Shown in pieces: positions 17,026-26,194 of a stretch of 64,000 bases of DNA (position 1 is the first letter of the stretch; every line of letters begins with the position of its first letter). The notes beneath the pieces were generated by a model, which saw only the letters and a program-made list of their open reading frames with translations, was not told where the DNA came from and made no database searches. Source of the DNA: Syntrophobacterales bacterium (GTDB taxonomy: Bacteria > Desulfobacterota > Desulfobaccia > Desulfobaccales > 0-14-0-80-60-11); the NCBI GenBank assembly GCA_023512475.1, contig JAILZL010000006.1, forward strand, positions 25,767-89,766, written 5' to 3'. The position numbers and the translations under genes were made by a program.

Positions 17026-17799
17026 TCACCGGGGCTTTCGCCCCGGCCGCCGGCCATGGCTGAAGCCGGAGTCGTACAGCCGGGAGGCGGCTGCTGGAGG
17101 CCCGGACCCCAGGGCGGGACCCACCAGGATCAGGGCCTGCCGGGTGATGCCCGCCGCCGCCATGGCGGCCGGGAGTTCCGCCAGCGTGCAGGTGAGGAGG
17201 CGCTCTTCGGGCCAGCTCACCCGGTAGGCGATGGCCACCGGGGTATCCGGGGGATAGCCCTCCTGCAGCTCCCGGGTCACCTCCTCCACCAAGTGGGCGC
17301 TCAGGTAAATGGCCAGGGTGGCCCCGTGCTGAGCCAGCCGCCCCAGGGCCTCCCGCGCCGGCACCGGCGTGCGGCCCGCGGCCCGGGTGAGGATCACCGT
17401 CTGGGTCACCTCCGGCAGGGTGAGCTCCCGTTGCAGGGCCGCGGCGGCGGCACAGGCCGCGGTCACCCCGGGGATGATGCGATAGGGCACGCCTTCCCGG
17501 TCCAGGAGGGCCAGCTGCTCCTGCAGGGCACCGAACAGAGCCGGATCGCCGGAATGCAGCCGCACCACCCTCCGCCCGGCCCGGTACCCCTTAAGCAGAT
17601 GGCCGATGATCTCCTCCAGACTTAAGGGGGCACTGTCGATAAGCTCCGCCCCCGGAGCCGCCCAGGCCAGCACCGCCGGGGAGACCAGGGAGCCGGCATA
17701 CACCACCAGGTCCGCCCCGGCCAGGGCCCGCTGGCCTTTCACCGTGATGAGCTCCGGATCCCCAGGGCCGGCCCCCACAAAGATGACCGGGTGCATCAT
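17026..17799 (-). CDS. cbiF: Cobalt-precorrin-4 C11-methyltransferase CbiF/CobM
   Basis: 257 aa from ATG 17799, which overlaps the cbiET stop as ATGA; the longer ORF start at 17829 lies inside cbiET. Tetrapyrrole methylase motifs: FVGAGPGDPELITVKG (residues 6-21), RLHSGDPALFGALQEQ (about 80), IPGVTAACAAAAAL (about 106) and the family end SRLYDSGFSHG. It adds the C11 methyl from SAM. Downstream comes a 626-base gap with element B before cbiG. Confidence 0.94.
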   Translation of the reverse strand: MMHPVIFVGAGPGDPELITVKGQRALAGADLVVYAGSLVSPAVLAWAAPGAELIDSAPLSLEEIIGHLLKGYRAGRRVVRLHSGDPALFGALQEQLALLDREGVPYRIIPGVTAACAAAAALQRELTLPEVTQTVILTRAAGRTPVPAREALGRLAQHGATLAIYLSAHLVEEVTRELQEGYPPDTPVAIAYRVSWPEERLLTCTLAELPAAMAAAGITRQALILVGPALGSGPPAAASRLYDSGFSHGRRPGRKPR

Positions 17800-19004
17800 C
17801 CCTCCTCCCGGCTGCCGGCAATCAGCCACACCGGGTTAGCCGCCGTCAGATAGGTATCCCCGGCCAGGGGGCGGCCGCGGCTCACCTGCACCTGCACCAC
17901 CTCGGGCCGGAGCCTCTCCCGGCCCAGGACCTGGCGGGCCGTCTCCAGGCTGCTGAGCAGGGTGGCGGCCACCACCACACGGCCGCCGGGTTTCAGCCGC
18001 GCCGCCGCCGCGGTCAGGATGCCGGCCAGCTCCCGGCCGCCGCCGCCCACAAAGACCCGGTCCGGGTCCGGGAGCGCCGCCAGGACCTCCGGGGCCTTCC
18101 CCTCCACCGGCAGGAGCCATACCGCGCCGAAGCGGTCCCGGTTGGCCTCGATCTGGGCCAGGCGCTCCGGCCGCCGTTCCACCGCGTATACCGTGAGCCC
18201 CGGCGCCAGCAGGCCCGCCTCCAGCCCCACGGAGCCGGAGCCGGCCCCCACATCCCATAGGGTCTGCCCGGGAAGCAGGCGCAGGAGGGCCAGGGCCACG
18301 GCCCGCACCTCCAGCTTGGTCAGCAGCCCGGCTTCATGAGCCAGAGCCTCCTCCGGCAGGCCCAGGTGCAGGGCCGCCCCGGGCTCAGGCCGCTCCACAT
18401 ACACCAGGTTCAACGGCGCAAAGACAAGCCCTTGGGCTTCGGCCGGGGTGTACCAGCCCAGGCGCTCGTCCGGTTGCCCCAGGTTTTCCAGCACCGCCAT
18501 CCGCGCCCCCGCCGCCCCCCGGGCCAGGAGTTCCCGGGCGACAACCGCCGGGGAGTTCTTCGGGTCGGTATACACAAAGAGTTTGCCGGCGGCCGCCAGG
18601 GCCGGCCCCAACTCCCGGGCGGAGCGGCCGTGCAGGCTCACCACCCGGGCGTCCTGCCAGGCCACCTGCAGGCGGGCCGCGGCGGCCTGCACCGCCGTGA
18701 GGTTGGGAAGAATCTCCACCCGCTCCCGACCGAAAATTTCCACCGCCAGGGGGCCCACTCCGTAAAAATTGGGATCCCCCGAGGCCAAGATCACCAGGCG
18801 CCGGGATCCCAGCCGGGTGGCCAGCTGCCGCAGGGTGGCGGCCACCTGCCGCTCCAGCACCACCTTTTCCGCCGGATGGTCCGGGAAGTAATCCAGCAGG
18901 CGGCGGCCCCCGGCCAGAATCTCCGCTGCGAGGAGGCGCTCCCGGGCCGTGGGGGTCAGGTCGGCGGGGGACATCCCCAGCCCCAGCACCGTCACCGGCG
19001 CCAT
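17796..19004 (-). CDS. cbiET: Fused cobalt-precorrin-7 C5-methyltransferase / C15-methyltransferase (CbiE-CbiT, CobL)
   Basis: 402 aa from ATG 19004, preceded by AGGGGG and 7 bases after the cbiD stop. The N-terminal CbiE half (about 1-200) begins VTVLGLGMSPADLTPTAR and has ASGDPNFYGVG (about 75). The C-terminal CbiT half (about 215-402) has the class I methyltransferase motif WDVGAGSGSVGLEA (about 250) and VFVGGGGRELAGI (about 315). CbiE methylates C5; CbiT methylates C15 and decarboxylates the C12 acetate. Fusion, as in CobL, is common. Confidence 0.95.
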   Translation of the reverse strand: MAPVTVLGLGMSPADLTPTARERLLAAEILAGGRRLLDYFPDHPAEKVVLERQVAATLRQLATRLGSRRLVILASGDPNFYGVGPLAVEIFGRERVEILPNLTAVQAAAARLQVAWQDARVVSLHGRSARELGPALAAAGKLFVYTDPKNSPAVVARELLARGAAGARMAVLENLGQPDERLGWYTPAEAQGLVFAPLNLVYVERPEPGAALHLGLPEEALAHEAGLLTKLEVRAVALALLRLLPGQTLWDVGAGSGSVGLEAGLLAPGLTVYAVERRPERLAQIEANRDRFGAVWLLPVEGKAPEVLAALPDPDRVFVGGGGRELAGILTAAAARLKPGGRVVVAATLLSSLETARQVLGRERLRPEVVQVQVSRGRPLAGDTYLTAANPVWLIAGSREEG

Positions 19005-19011
19005 CTCCCCC

Positions 19012-20157
19012 CTACCCTTCCCCCTGCCACCGCCGCAGGCCGTCATAATCCAGAATCACCACGCTCAGTTGCAGCTCCGGGCCGGCATAAAGTCGGAGGG
19101 CGGTGAGCAGCCGGCCTCCCACCTCTTGGGCCACCTTCTCTTTGGCCGCTGGGGGCAGCATCTCCAGCACCTGCCGGACGGTGTTGGCCCTGGCCGCTTC
19201 CCGGGCCAGGAGGGAATCGCCCGTCGCCGCCCCTACCCACCGTCCCAGGACGGCGAAATCCACCAGGCCCCGGGAGGCGTGGGTCTGCCCGAATCCCTGG
19301 GCCATTTTCACCGCCTTGCCGAAAAAGGCCCCCACCGTCACCCGCCGGAAACCCAAATGCGCCGCCGCCCGGAGGGAAAAGCGCACATAATCGCCCATCA
19401 GCACAAAGCACTCCGGCGGCAGCTCCGGCCTCAAGCCCCGCAGGGCCGCCTCGCTTCTGCCGCCGGTGGTGAAAACCGCCTCCCGCCGGCCCTGGGCCCG
19501 GGCCACCTTGAGGGCAGCCACGATGGTGGCCCGCCAGGCGGCGTGGGAGTAAGGCCGCACCAATCCGGTGGTTCCTAAGATGGAGATGCCCCCCACAATC
19601 CCCAGGCGCGGGTTTAGGGTATGCCGGGCCAGTTCCTCCCCCCGGGGGACAAAGATTTCCAGCCGCAGCTGCAGGGGCCGGCCATGGCCGTGGGCCTCCC
19701 ACACCTGGCTCAGGGCCTGCCGCAGCATACGCCGGGGGACCGGGTTGACCGCGGGCTCGCCCACGGCCACCGGCAGCCCCGGCTTGGTCACCCGCCCCAC
19801 CCCGGGGCCGCCGGCGATCTCCAGGCGCTCCCCCGGGCCCGGCCCCGTGGCCCAGCCGACCCATACGCCGATCTCCGCCCCGTGGGTGACATCGGGGTCA
19901 TCTCCGGCGTCCTTGATGACCACAGCTTCCCCCCGGGAGCCCGCCCGGCCGTGGCGGGCCAGGGGGATGCTCAGCGTACCCCCGCCGGGGAGGGCCACCT
20001 CCACCCGGGACGGGCAGGGGAGGCCCAGGAGTTCATAAAAAGCCCCCTGGGCGGCCGCGGCGGCCGCGGTGCCGGTGGAAAAGCCGCTGCGGAGGGCCCG
20101 TCCGGCCCCCGCCGGTCGCGGGGCGTCACTCTCCGGCATCGCAGTGGGGAACACCAA
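19012..20157 (-). CDS. cbiD: Cobalt-precorrin-5B C1-methyltransferase CbiD
   Basis: 381 aa. It methylates C1 in the anaerobic pathway. Family blocks: RSGFSTGTAAAAAAQGA (about 23-40), VIKDAGDDPDVTHGAEI (about 75), GVGRVTKPGLPVAVGEPAVNP (about 108) and GGISILGTTGLVRPYSHAAW (about 188). The start is GTG 20157 with AAGGAAGG upstream; ATG 20139 is the alternative. Element C separates it from cbiL by 242 bases, so transcription may run through the element or restart after it. Confidence 0.95.
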   Translation of the reverse strand: MVFPTAMPESDAPRPAGAGRALRSGFSTGTAAAAAAQGAFYELLGLPCPSRVEVALPGGGTLSIPLARHGRAGSRGEAVVIKDAGDDPDVTHGAEIGVWVGWATGPGPGERLEIAGGPGVGRVTKPGLPVAVGEPAVNPVPRRMLRQALSQVWEAHGHGRPLQLRLEIFVPRGEELARHTLNPRLGIVGGISILGTTGLVRPYSHAAWRATIVAALKVARAQGRREAVFTTGGRSEAALRGLRPELPPECFVLMGDYVRFSLRAAAHLGFRRVTVGAFFGKAVKMAQGFGQTHASRGLVDFAVLGRWVGAATGDSLLAREAARANTVRQVLEMLPPAAKEKVAQEVGGRLLTALRLYAGPELQLSVVILDYDGLRRWQGEG

Positions 20158-20179
20158 CCCTTCCTTACCCCTCCCGGGG

Positions 20180-20345
20180 ACCTGGCAGCCTATTGAAACC
20201 AGCCCTCCCCGAAATCTGGCGGGATGAGGCTGGCCGATTGTGCCCCTTCGGGGAAGCCACCTCCCATTTACGGGGTTGAGGGAGGGGTTCGGGGAGAGGG
20301 GCAGGGTTCTGCGACCCTGGCTCCCTCTCCCGGATAAGCTTTTTC
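20180..20345 (+). repeat. Dispersed intergenic element, copy C (full; best hairpin)
   Basis: Runs CCTGGCAGCCTATTGAAA, CCCTCCCCGAAATCTGG, GGATGAGGCTGGCCGATT, GGGGAAGCCACCTCCCATTT, then a hairpin in which GGGAGAGGG...AGGGT pairs with ACCCT...CCCTCTCCC around TCTGCG, ending GGATAAGCTT. Here it is inverted relative to copies B and D, although all three lie among minus-strand genes. Confidence 0.87.
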
Positions 20346-20399
20346 AACGATCCGGGAGTGCCACCGACAGCCCCACAGGGCGGAGGCTGCCGACGGCCC

Positions 20400-21119
20400 T
20401 TACCGGTGCCTGGGTTTTTTCACAATGATCATGGAGAGATACGGCAAGGGAGCCCCTTTGAGCTCCCTCAGATCCCGGACCACCGTCTCCCCTTCCAGCC
20501 CCACCCGGCTGATGAACGTGGCGCAGTCCAGGAGATCCAGCTCCGCCAAGGCCTGGTAAATCTCGGGAAAATGGCGGTAAGTCTTGAGGATCACCACGGT
20601 GTCGGTGCGGGCCAGGGCCTCTTTGAGCCGGGCCGCGCCCAAAGCCCCGGAGACCACGTAAAAAGACTCCTCCCCTTCGGAGAGGGGGGTCTGGCTCAAG
20701 GCCGCGGCGGCGCTGTAGGAGGTCACCCCCGGGATGGTCACCACCGTGAGATCCGGCTGCAGCTGCTTCAAGGTCTTCAGAAGATAGCCGAAGGTGGAAT
20801 AGGTGAGGGGGTCCCCCAGGGTGACGAAGGCGGCGTCCTGCCCCTCTTTCAGCGCCGCCAGCACCCGGCGGGCGTTTTGCTCCCAGGCCGCCGCCAGGAT
20901 CTCCGGATCCTTGGTCATGGGGAAGGGCAGGTTTTCAATGCCGGCGCCGTTTAAGTGGCAGCGCACGATGTTCAGGGCGATGCTGTAGGTATTCTTGGAG
21001 GAGGCGGCGGCAAAGATCCGGGGCACCTGCTTCAGAATTTTCAGGGCTTTCAGGGTGATGAGCTCTGGATCCCCCGGCCCGACCCCGATGCCGTAGAGGG
21101 TTCCCGTCCTAGTCGTCAT
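20400..21119 (-). CDS. cbiL: Cobalt-precorrin-2 C20-methyltransferase CbiL/CobI
   Basis: 239 aa from ATG 21119, with GGAGGAAGG upstream; the first 11 bases overlap the end of cbiC. Tetrapyrrole methylase motifs: YGIGVGPGDPELITLKAL (about 8-25), VTLGDPLTYSTFGYLL (about 98), IPGVTSYSAAAA (about 127) and VILKTYRHFPEIY (about 172). It adds the C20 methyl group, the first cobalt-dependent step of the ring modification. Confidence 0.95.
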   Translation of the reverse strand: MTTRTGTLYGIGVGPGDPELITLKALKILKQVPRIFAAASSKNTYSIALNIVRCHLNGAGIENLPFPMTKDPEILAAAWEQNARRVLAALKEGQDAAFVTLGDPLTYSTFGYLLKTLKQLQPDLTVVTIPGVTSYSAAAALSQTPLSEGEESFYVVSGALGAARLKEALARTDTVVILKTYRHFPEIYQALAELDLLDCATFISRVGLEGETVVRDLRELKGAPLPYLSMIIVKKPRHR

Positions 21120-21753
21120 GGCCGCCTTCCTCCAGGGCCAGGATGGCCAGGGCATTCACCACGCTGGCGGCCACCGCCGAGCCGCCTTTGCGCCCCAGCG
21201 CGGTGATATGGGGATAGTCGGTGCGGCTCAGGGCCTCCTTGGCCTCCGCGGCGTTGACAAAGCCCACCGGCAGGCCCACGATGAGGGCCGGCGGCGGCGC
21301 GCCCTGGTCCAGCAACTCCAGCAGGCGCCACAGGGCCGTGGGCGCGTTGCCGATGGCCACAATGCCCCCGGCCACCGCCGGCAGCAGCCGCTCCATGGCC
21401 ACCGCCGCCCGGGTGAGACCGCGCCTTGGGGCTTCGGCCGCCACGTCCGGGGCATCCATGAGGCAGCGCACCTCCACTCCCAGCCGGCGCAGACGCCCGG
21501 TGGAGATGCCTGCGGCCAGCATGCGGGTGTCCGTGGCCACCGGCCGGCCCCGGCGCAAGGCCGCCACCCCGGCGGCCACGGCCCGGGGGTGAATGCGGGT
21601 CTGGGTCAGGTAATCGAAATCGGCGGTGGTATGGATCATGCGGCGCACCACCAGCCAAACCTCCGGGGCGAAGCCGTGCTTCCCGGCTTCCGCCTCGATG
21701 CGCCGGAAACTCTCCGCTTCTATCTCCCCCGGGGGGAGTCGCCAGGCAGGCAT
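21109..21753 (-). CDS. cbiC: Cobalt-precorrin-8 methylmutase CbiC/CobH
   Basis: 214 aa. It moves a methyl from C11 to C12 to give cobyrinate. Blocks: RRMIHTTADFDY (about 37-48), with the catalytic His, DTRMLAAGI (about 75), AIGNAPTALWRLLELL (about 133) and GLPVGFVNAAEAKEAL (about 158). ATG 21753 follows GAGGAG. The 128-base gap upstream is AT-rich next to the cobB stop (about 21840-21905) and may hold a secondary promoter, since no riboswitch precedes this sub-cluster. Confidence 0.95.
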   Translation of the reverse strand: MPAWRLPPGEIEAESFRRIEAEAGKHGFAPEVWLVVRRMIHTTADFDYLTQTRIHPRAVAAGVAALRRGRPVATDTRMLAAGISTGRLRRLGVEVRCLMDAPDVAAEAPRRGLTRAAVAMERLLPAVAGGIVAIGNAPTALWRLLELLDQGAPPPALIVGLPVGFVNAAEAKEALSRTDYPHITALGRKGGSAVAASVVNALAILALEEGGHDD

Positions 21754-21881
21754 GGCATCTCCTCAGGTGTGAACGGGCGGCCCCACCGGCAGGGGGCGGG
21801 CCCTCAGTCTCCGGCCCCCGGCCCGGCACTACCGCCAGCCAGCATGTTATAGATAAAAAACTATTAAATTTAGTAAGTTAC

Positions 21882-23273
21882 TTAATTATTTTTATAACTG
21901 TTCTTAAATTTCTTGCAGGCCGCCACCAAGGCCGCCGCCGCCACCGGCTGGCTCCCAAAATGCAGGTGAATGTAACTCGCCAGGATATTCCCCCGGGTAT
22001 AGCCTTCCCGGGAGCCGGCGCCTCCCCGCCGCGGGGTGATGCAATACACCCGCTCCAGGGCCGCGTCCGCGGCCACGATGTCCGAATAATGAAATTCGTG
22101 CCCCCGGAGCACGGTCCCCGCCGGCCCCAGCAGAGTGTCGGCCGCCAGGGTGACCTCCCGGTAGCCCAGGGCCGCCAGGCGGGGGCGCAGGCGGAATCTC
22201 AGGGGCAGAATCCCGGCCATGGCGTGGGCGGTGCCCTGAAGATCCCGGATCTCCTCTCCCAGATACATCAGGCCGCCACACTCGGCATAGATGGGCAGCC
22301 CCGCCGCAGCCTTCGCCCTCAGGTCGGCCAGAAAGGCGGTGTTGGCGGCCAGCTCCGCCGCGGCCAGCTCCGGATAGCCGCCCCCGAAATACAGACCGTG
22401 CACCTCCGGGGGCAGGGCGCGGTCCTGAAGGGGGGAAAATGCCACCAGCTCGGCGCCGCTGAGGCGCAGCCACTCCAGATTGTCCGGGTAGTAGAAGCAG
22501 AAGGCCCGATCCCGGGCCACCCCCAGGCGCACCTCCGGCGGGGGGGCCGCCTGAGGCGGCTGGGGGGGCAACGGCACCTCCGGCAGGGCGGCCCAGAGCC
22601 CCTCCAGGTCCAGGTGGGCCTCCACCAGATCCGCCAGCCGCTCCAGGTACTTAGGGGACAAAGGGTGATCCTCCGCGGTGGTCAGACCCAGGTGGCGCTC
22701 CGGAATCCCCACACCCTCTTCCCGGGGGACCCCCCCCAGGCAGGGGACCTGGGGGACCTGGGCCATCGCCTCCCGGAGGTATTCCAGATGCGCCGGGCTG
22801 CCCACCCGGTTGAAGACCACCCCGGCGAGGCAGAGCTCCGGGTCAAAGGAGGCAAAGCCCAGTACCAGGGCGGCGGCGCTCCGGGCCAGGGAGCGGGCAT
22901 CCACCACCAGCAGCACCGGCAGCCGGAGCCACTTGGCCATCTGGGCGGTGGAGCCGGCCTCGCTTTGGCCGTCCAGCCCGTCAAAGAGGCCCATCACCCC
23001 CTCCACCACCGCCACCTGGGCCCCCGCGGCCCAGCGGGCGAACACGGCCAGATTTTCCTCCCGGGGGAGCATCCAGCCGTCCAGGGTGGCGGAAGGACGG
23101 CCGGCCGCCTGGGTATGATGCCCGGGGTCAATGAAATCCGGGCCCACCTTGAAGGGCTGCACCACCAGGCCCCGGCGACGGAAGGCGGCAATGAGTCCCA
23201 ATGTGAGGGTGGTCTTGCCCACGCCGCTCATGGCGCCGGCCACCACCAGCCCCCGGAGGGCGGCCTGGCTCAC
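21882..23273 (-). CDS. cbiA: Cobyrinate a,c-diamide synthase CbiA/CobB
   Basis: 463 aa. It amidates the a and c side chains with glutamine and ATP. ATP domain: GAMSGVGKTTLTLGL (about 13-27), FKVGPDFIDPGHH (about 40-52) and EGVMGLFDG (about 92). Glutaminase domain: nucleophile Cys in IYAECGGLMYLG (about 325) and a late His in ASYIHLHFGS. The GTG start overlaps the btuF stop as GTGA. Its C-terminus (KKFKNSYKNN) runs into an AT-rich patch unlike the rest of the gene. Confidence 0.95.
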   Translation of the reverse strand: MSQAALRGLVVAGAMSGVGKTTLTLGLIAAFRRRGLVVQPFKVGPDFIDPGHHTQAAGRPSATLDGWMLPREENLAVFARWAAGAQVAVVEGVMGLFDGLDGQSEAGSTAQMAKWLRLPVLLVVDARSLARSAAALVLGFASFDPELCLAGVVFNRVGSPAHLEYLREAMAQVPQVPCLGGVPREEGVGIPERHLGLTTAEDHPLSPKYLERLADLVEAHLDLEGLWAALPEVPLPPQPPQAAPPPEVRLGVARDRAFCFYYPDNLEWLRLSGAELVAFSPLQDRALPPEVHGLYFGGGYPELAAAELAANTAFLADLRAKAAAGLPIYAECGGLMYLGEEIRDLQGTAHAMAGILPLRFRLRPRLAALGYREVTLAADTLLGPAGTVLRGHEFHYSDIVAADAALERVYCITPRRGGAGSREGYTRGNILASYIHLHFGSQPVAAAALVAACKKFKNSYKNN

Positions 23274-24163
23274 GGGGCCCCCTCCCCGGCGCCCCCGCCG
23301 TGCAGATAACGGGCCAGGAGCTCCACCGCGGCCACCGCCCGGGGCCCGGGCCGGGAAAACATCTCCTCCTCCACCATCAGCACCCGGCCTTGTTTCACGG
23401 CCGCCAGCTCCTGGAAGTTGGGCCGGGTGTGAATATCCTGGGGGCTTTTGTTCATGGGCCCCCGTTGAATGACATAGACCTCGGGGTTGAGGGCCAGCAG
23501 CGCCTCCAGACTGAAGGGCACCAGCTTCTGGGGGTGGGTGAGGACGTTTTCCCCTCCGGCCCGGGTGATGATGTCGTTCACCAGAGAGCCCCGGCCGGCG
23601 CCCAGGAGATTGGGATAGCGCACCTCAAAGAACACGGTGGGCCGGGGCTTGCCCGCCACCTCCCGGGCCACCTGGCCCAGCCGGGTCTCCAGCTGCGCCA
23701 CCAGGGTGTGCGCCGCCGTCTCCCGGCCGGTCAGGGTCCCCAGGCGCCGGATGGTGGCGAACAACCCGGCAAAATCCCGGGGATCGAAGAGGGCCACCGG
23801 CACCCCCTCGGCCGTGAGCCGGGCCAGAGCCGGCAGGCCCTTGGCCACCCCGCCCTGCACCACCAGATCCGGCTTCAATGCCAGGATCATCTCCACGTTG
23901 GGCTGCAGGTGCGTGCCCACGGTGGGCACCCCCTCCACGGTGCGGTCGCCCTGGATGCGGCCCACCAGGCGGTCGGCCATCCCCAGGGCCGCCAGGATGT
24001 CCGTGAGCCCGCCTGCCAGGGAGATGATCCGCTGCGGCGGCGCCGGCAGGCGCACCACCTGACCCCGGTCGTCCTGAACGGTCAGGACGGCGGGAGCAGC
24101 CAGCCGGGGCGCCAGACTGAGGAGCCCCGCCAGGAGCCCGAAGACCAAGGCCCGGCGTCTCAC
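23270..24163 (-). CDS. btuF: Periplasmic cobalamin-binding protein of ABC importer (BtuF-like)
   Basis: 297 aa. A signal peptide (about 1-24) is followed by the typical class III binding-protein start (DDRGQVVRLPAPPQRIIS) and DRLVGRIQGD and ALKPDLVVQG blocks. Binding proteins of this fold carry B12 or ferric siderophores. The riboswitch upstream and cbiA downstream favour corrinoid. The GTG start overlaps the ATPase stop as GTGA. No Cys follows the signal sequence, so it is probably soluble rather than a lipoprotein. Confidence 0.88.
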   Translation of the reverse strand: MRRRALVFGLLAGLLSLAPRLAAPAVLTVQDDRGQVVRLPAPPQRIISLAGGLTDILAALGMADRLVGRIQGDRTVEGVPTVGTHLQPNVEMILALKPDLVVQGGVAKGLPALARLTAEGVPVALFDPRDFAGLFATIRRLGTLTGRETAAHTLVAQLETRLGQVAREVAGKPRPTVFFEVRYPNLLGAGRGSLVNDIITRAGGENVLTHPQKLVPFSLEALLALNPEVYVIQRGPMNKSPQDIHTRPNFQELAAVKQGRVLMVEEEMFSRPGPRAVAAVELLARYLHGGGAGEGAP

Positions 24164-24969
24164 GACGCGCCCCCTGAGGCCGCCTTGGCCACCCCGGTCG
24201 GATGCAGGGGCAGGGTCAGGGCGTACGGACGGCCGTAGCCCGGATGCATGATCACCTCCATGGGGGTGTCATAGACCCGCTCCAGGGTGGCGGCCGTAAA
24301 CACCGCCTCGGTGGGGCCGTCTTCCAGCAGGCGCCCCTCCTTGAGAAACATCAGCCGCCGGCAGTAGAGGGCCGCCAGGTTCAGATCGTGCAGGGCGCAG
24401 ATGACGGTGAGGCCCTCCCGGTTGAGGCGGCTTATCAGTTCAAAGATCTCCACCTTCTTGCGCACATCCAAAGAGGAGGTGGCTTCGTCCAGAAGCAACA
24501 CCGCCGGCTCTTGGGCCAAGGCCCGGGCAATGATCACCCGCTGGCGCTCCCCCCCGGAGATGCCGGTCACCGGCCGGTCCGTAAACTCCGCCGTGGTGGT
24601 CTCCCGCATGGCCCACAAGGCCGTGGCCAGATCCGCCTCCGTCAGGCTGAAGGCCCGGCGCCGGTGGGGGTAGCGGCCCATGAGCACGATCTCCAGGCAG
24701 GTGAAGGGAAAGCGGATTTCGGTGGATTGCGGCACCACAGCCAGGGTGCGGGCCCGCCGCCGGCTGCCCAGGGCGGCCAGGGGCTCGCCGTTCAGGAGAA
24801 TCTGGCCTTCCCGGGGCCGCAATAATCCGGCCAGGGCGTGGATGAGGGTGGTCTTGCCGCTGCCGTTGGGGCCCAACAGCCCCACAAATTCCCCGGGCCG
24901 GACCGCGAAACTGAGCCGGTGGAGCACCGGCCTCTCATAACCCAGAGTGAGGTCGTTGACCTGAATCAC
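24160..24969 (-). CDS. btuD: Cobalamin ABC importer ATPase (BtuD/FecE-like)
   Basis: 269 aa from GTG 24969, which overlaps the permease stop as GTGA. The much longer track ORF upstream is a shadow of the permease. Walker A GLLGPNGSGKTTLIHAL (about 34), signature ISGGERQRVIIARAL (about 137), Walker B AVLLLDEATSSLD (about 157) and the H-loop CALHDLNLAA. It powers import through BtuC. The nearest relatives also include iron-siderophore ATPases; context decides. Confidence 0.9.
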   Translation of the reverse strand: MIQVNDLTLGYERPVLHRLSFAVRPGEFVGLLGPNGSGKTTLIHALAGLLRPREGQILLNGEPLAALGSRRRARTLAVVPQSTEIRFPFTCLEIVLMGRYPHRRRAFSLTEADLATALWAMRETTTAEFTDRPVTGISGGERQRVIIARALAQEPAVLLLDEATSSLDVRKKVEIFELISRLNREGLTVICALHDLNLAALYCRRLMFLKEGRLLEDGPTEAVFTAATLERVYDTPMEVIMHPGYGRPYALTLPLHPTGVAKAASGGAS

Positions 24970-26066
24970 CAGATCCCCCTGGCCCGCCGGGTCTTCAGCA
25001 GATAAAAGAAAAAAGGTCCCCCCAGGAGGGCGGTGACCACGCCCACCGGCAGCTCCTGCCCGCTGGCCAGGAGATTGCGGGCCACCACATCCGCCCAGAT
25101 GAGGGTGAGGGCCCCCCCGAGACCGGAGAGCAGGAGCAGACGGCCATGGGCCGGCCCCAGCCACATGCGCATGACATGGGGCACCACCAGCCCCACAAAG
25201 CCGATGACGCCGCTCACTGCCACCGCGCCGGCGGTGAGGAGGGAGGCCCCCACCAACAGGATCAGCCGCACCCGGGTCACCGCCACTCCCAGGAAGTGGG
25301 AGTGCTCCTCCCCCAGGGCCAGGATATCCAGCTCCCGGGCATAGCGGGCAAGAAGCACCACCCCCGCCAGGGCATACGGCAGCAGCAGCCCCACATGCAC
25401 CCAGCCCCGGCCGGAAAAACTCCCCATGATCCAAAAGACGATGGCGGAGAGGGACTCCTCATCCAAGCTCTTGATGAGGCTGATGAGGGCGGAGAGGAAG
25501 GTGCTCACCACGATGCCCGCCAGGATCAGGGTTTCCTTGCGCACCCGGCCGCCCTCCCGGGAGAGCACCAGCACCGCGCCCAAAGCCCCCAGGGCCCCGG
25601 CCAGCGCCCCCAGAGGCAGGGGACTCAAGCCCCAGAAACTGCCCCCGACGCCCAGCAGCACCAAAAGCGCCACCCCAAAGGCCCCGCCGGTGGAGACCCC
25701 CAGGGTGAAGGGGTCCGCCAGGGGATTGAGGAGCAGGCCTTGGAACACCACCCCGGCCACCGCCAGGCAGGCCCCCACCAGGGCGGCCAGCATGACCCGG
25801 GAAAAGCGGATGCCCCAGACCACCACGTCGGTGGTGCGGTCCACCGTGGCCGGCGCCAGCCCCAGTTTGGCCAGCAGCACCGCCCCGATGGCTTCCCAAC
25901 CCACCTCCAGGCGGCCCAGGCGCACCGCCAGGGCCAGCGACAGCACGAGGGCGCCGCTCAGCAGCAACACGGCCGCGGCAAACTGCCGCCGGCCTCGCCG
26001 GTGCCGGGCCAGCGTCCGGGCCAGGGCCTCCCCCCCTGCCGTTACCGACGTCACCGCCTCGGGCAT
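24966..26066 (-). CDS. btuC: Cobalamin ABC importer permease (BtuC/FecCD family)
   Basis: 366 aa, inner-membrane protein with about ten segments. Family blocks: WGIRFSRVMLAALVGACLAVAG (about 88), NPLADPFTLGVSTGGAFG (about 115) and GFVGLVVPHVMRMWLGPAH (about 290), the site that meets the ATPase. ATG 26066 sits 12 bases after the T-run of an intrinsic terminator and follows GGGAGGGG. It is the first gene of the riboswitch-controlled operon. Confidence 0.92.
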   Translation of the reverse strand: MPEAVTSVTAGGEALARTLARHRRGRRQFAAAVLLLSGALVLSLALAVRLGRLEVGWEAIGAVLLAKLGLAPATVDRTTDVVVWGIRFSRVMLAALVGACLAVAGVVFQGLLLNPLADPFTLGVSTGGAFGVALLVLLGVGGSFWGLSPLPLGALAGALGALGAVLVLSREGGRVRKETLILAGIVVSTFLSALISLIKSLDEESLSAIVFWIMGSFSGRGWVHVGLLLPYALAGVVLLARYARELDILALGEEHSHFLGVAVTRVRLILLVGASLLTAGAVAVSGVIGFVGLVVPHVMRMWLGPAHGRLLLLSGLGGALTLIWADVVARNLLASGQELPVGVVTALLGGPFFFYLLKTRRARGIW

Positions 26067-26077
26067 CCCCTCCCTAT

Positions 26078-26112
26078 AAAAAAATCCTTAAGCCCGGAAA
26101 GGACTTAAGGAT
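26078..26112 (-). terminator. Riboswitch expression-platform terminator
   Basis: On the minus strand ATCCTTAAG pairs perfectly with CTTAAGGAT (9 bp, interior TCC/GGG) and TTTTTTT follows. An upstream copy ATCTTAAGGA (26129-26138) can pair instead with TCCTTAAG, giving an antiterminator. This is the on/off switch of the cobalamin riboswitch. Confidence 0.9.
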
Positions 26113-26194
26113 GCACCCAGTTTGCTTGTCCTTAAGATCGGAGCCGCTTGTCCAGGGCGACTCCCATGCCTGGGCCCTCGTCATCCGCGAGGGG

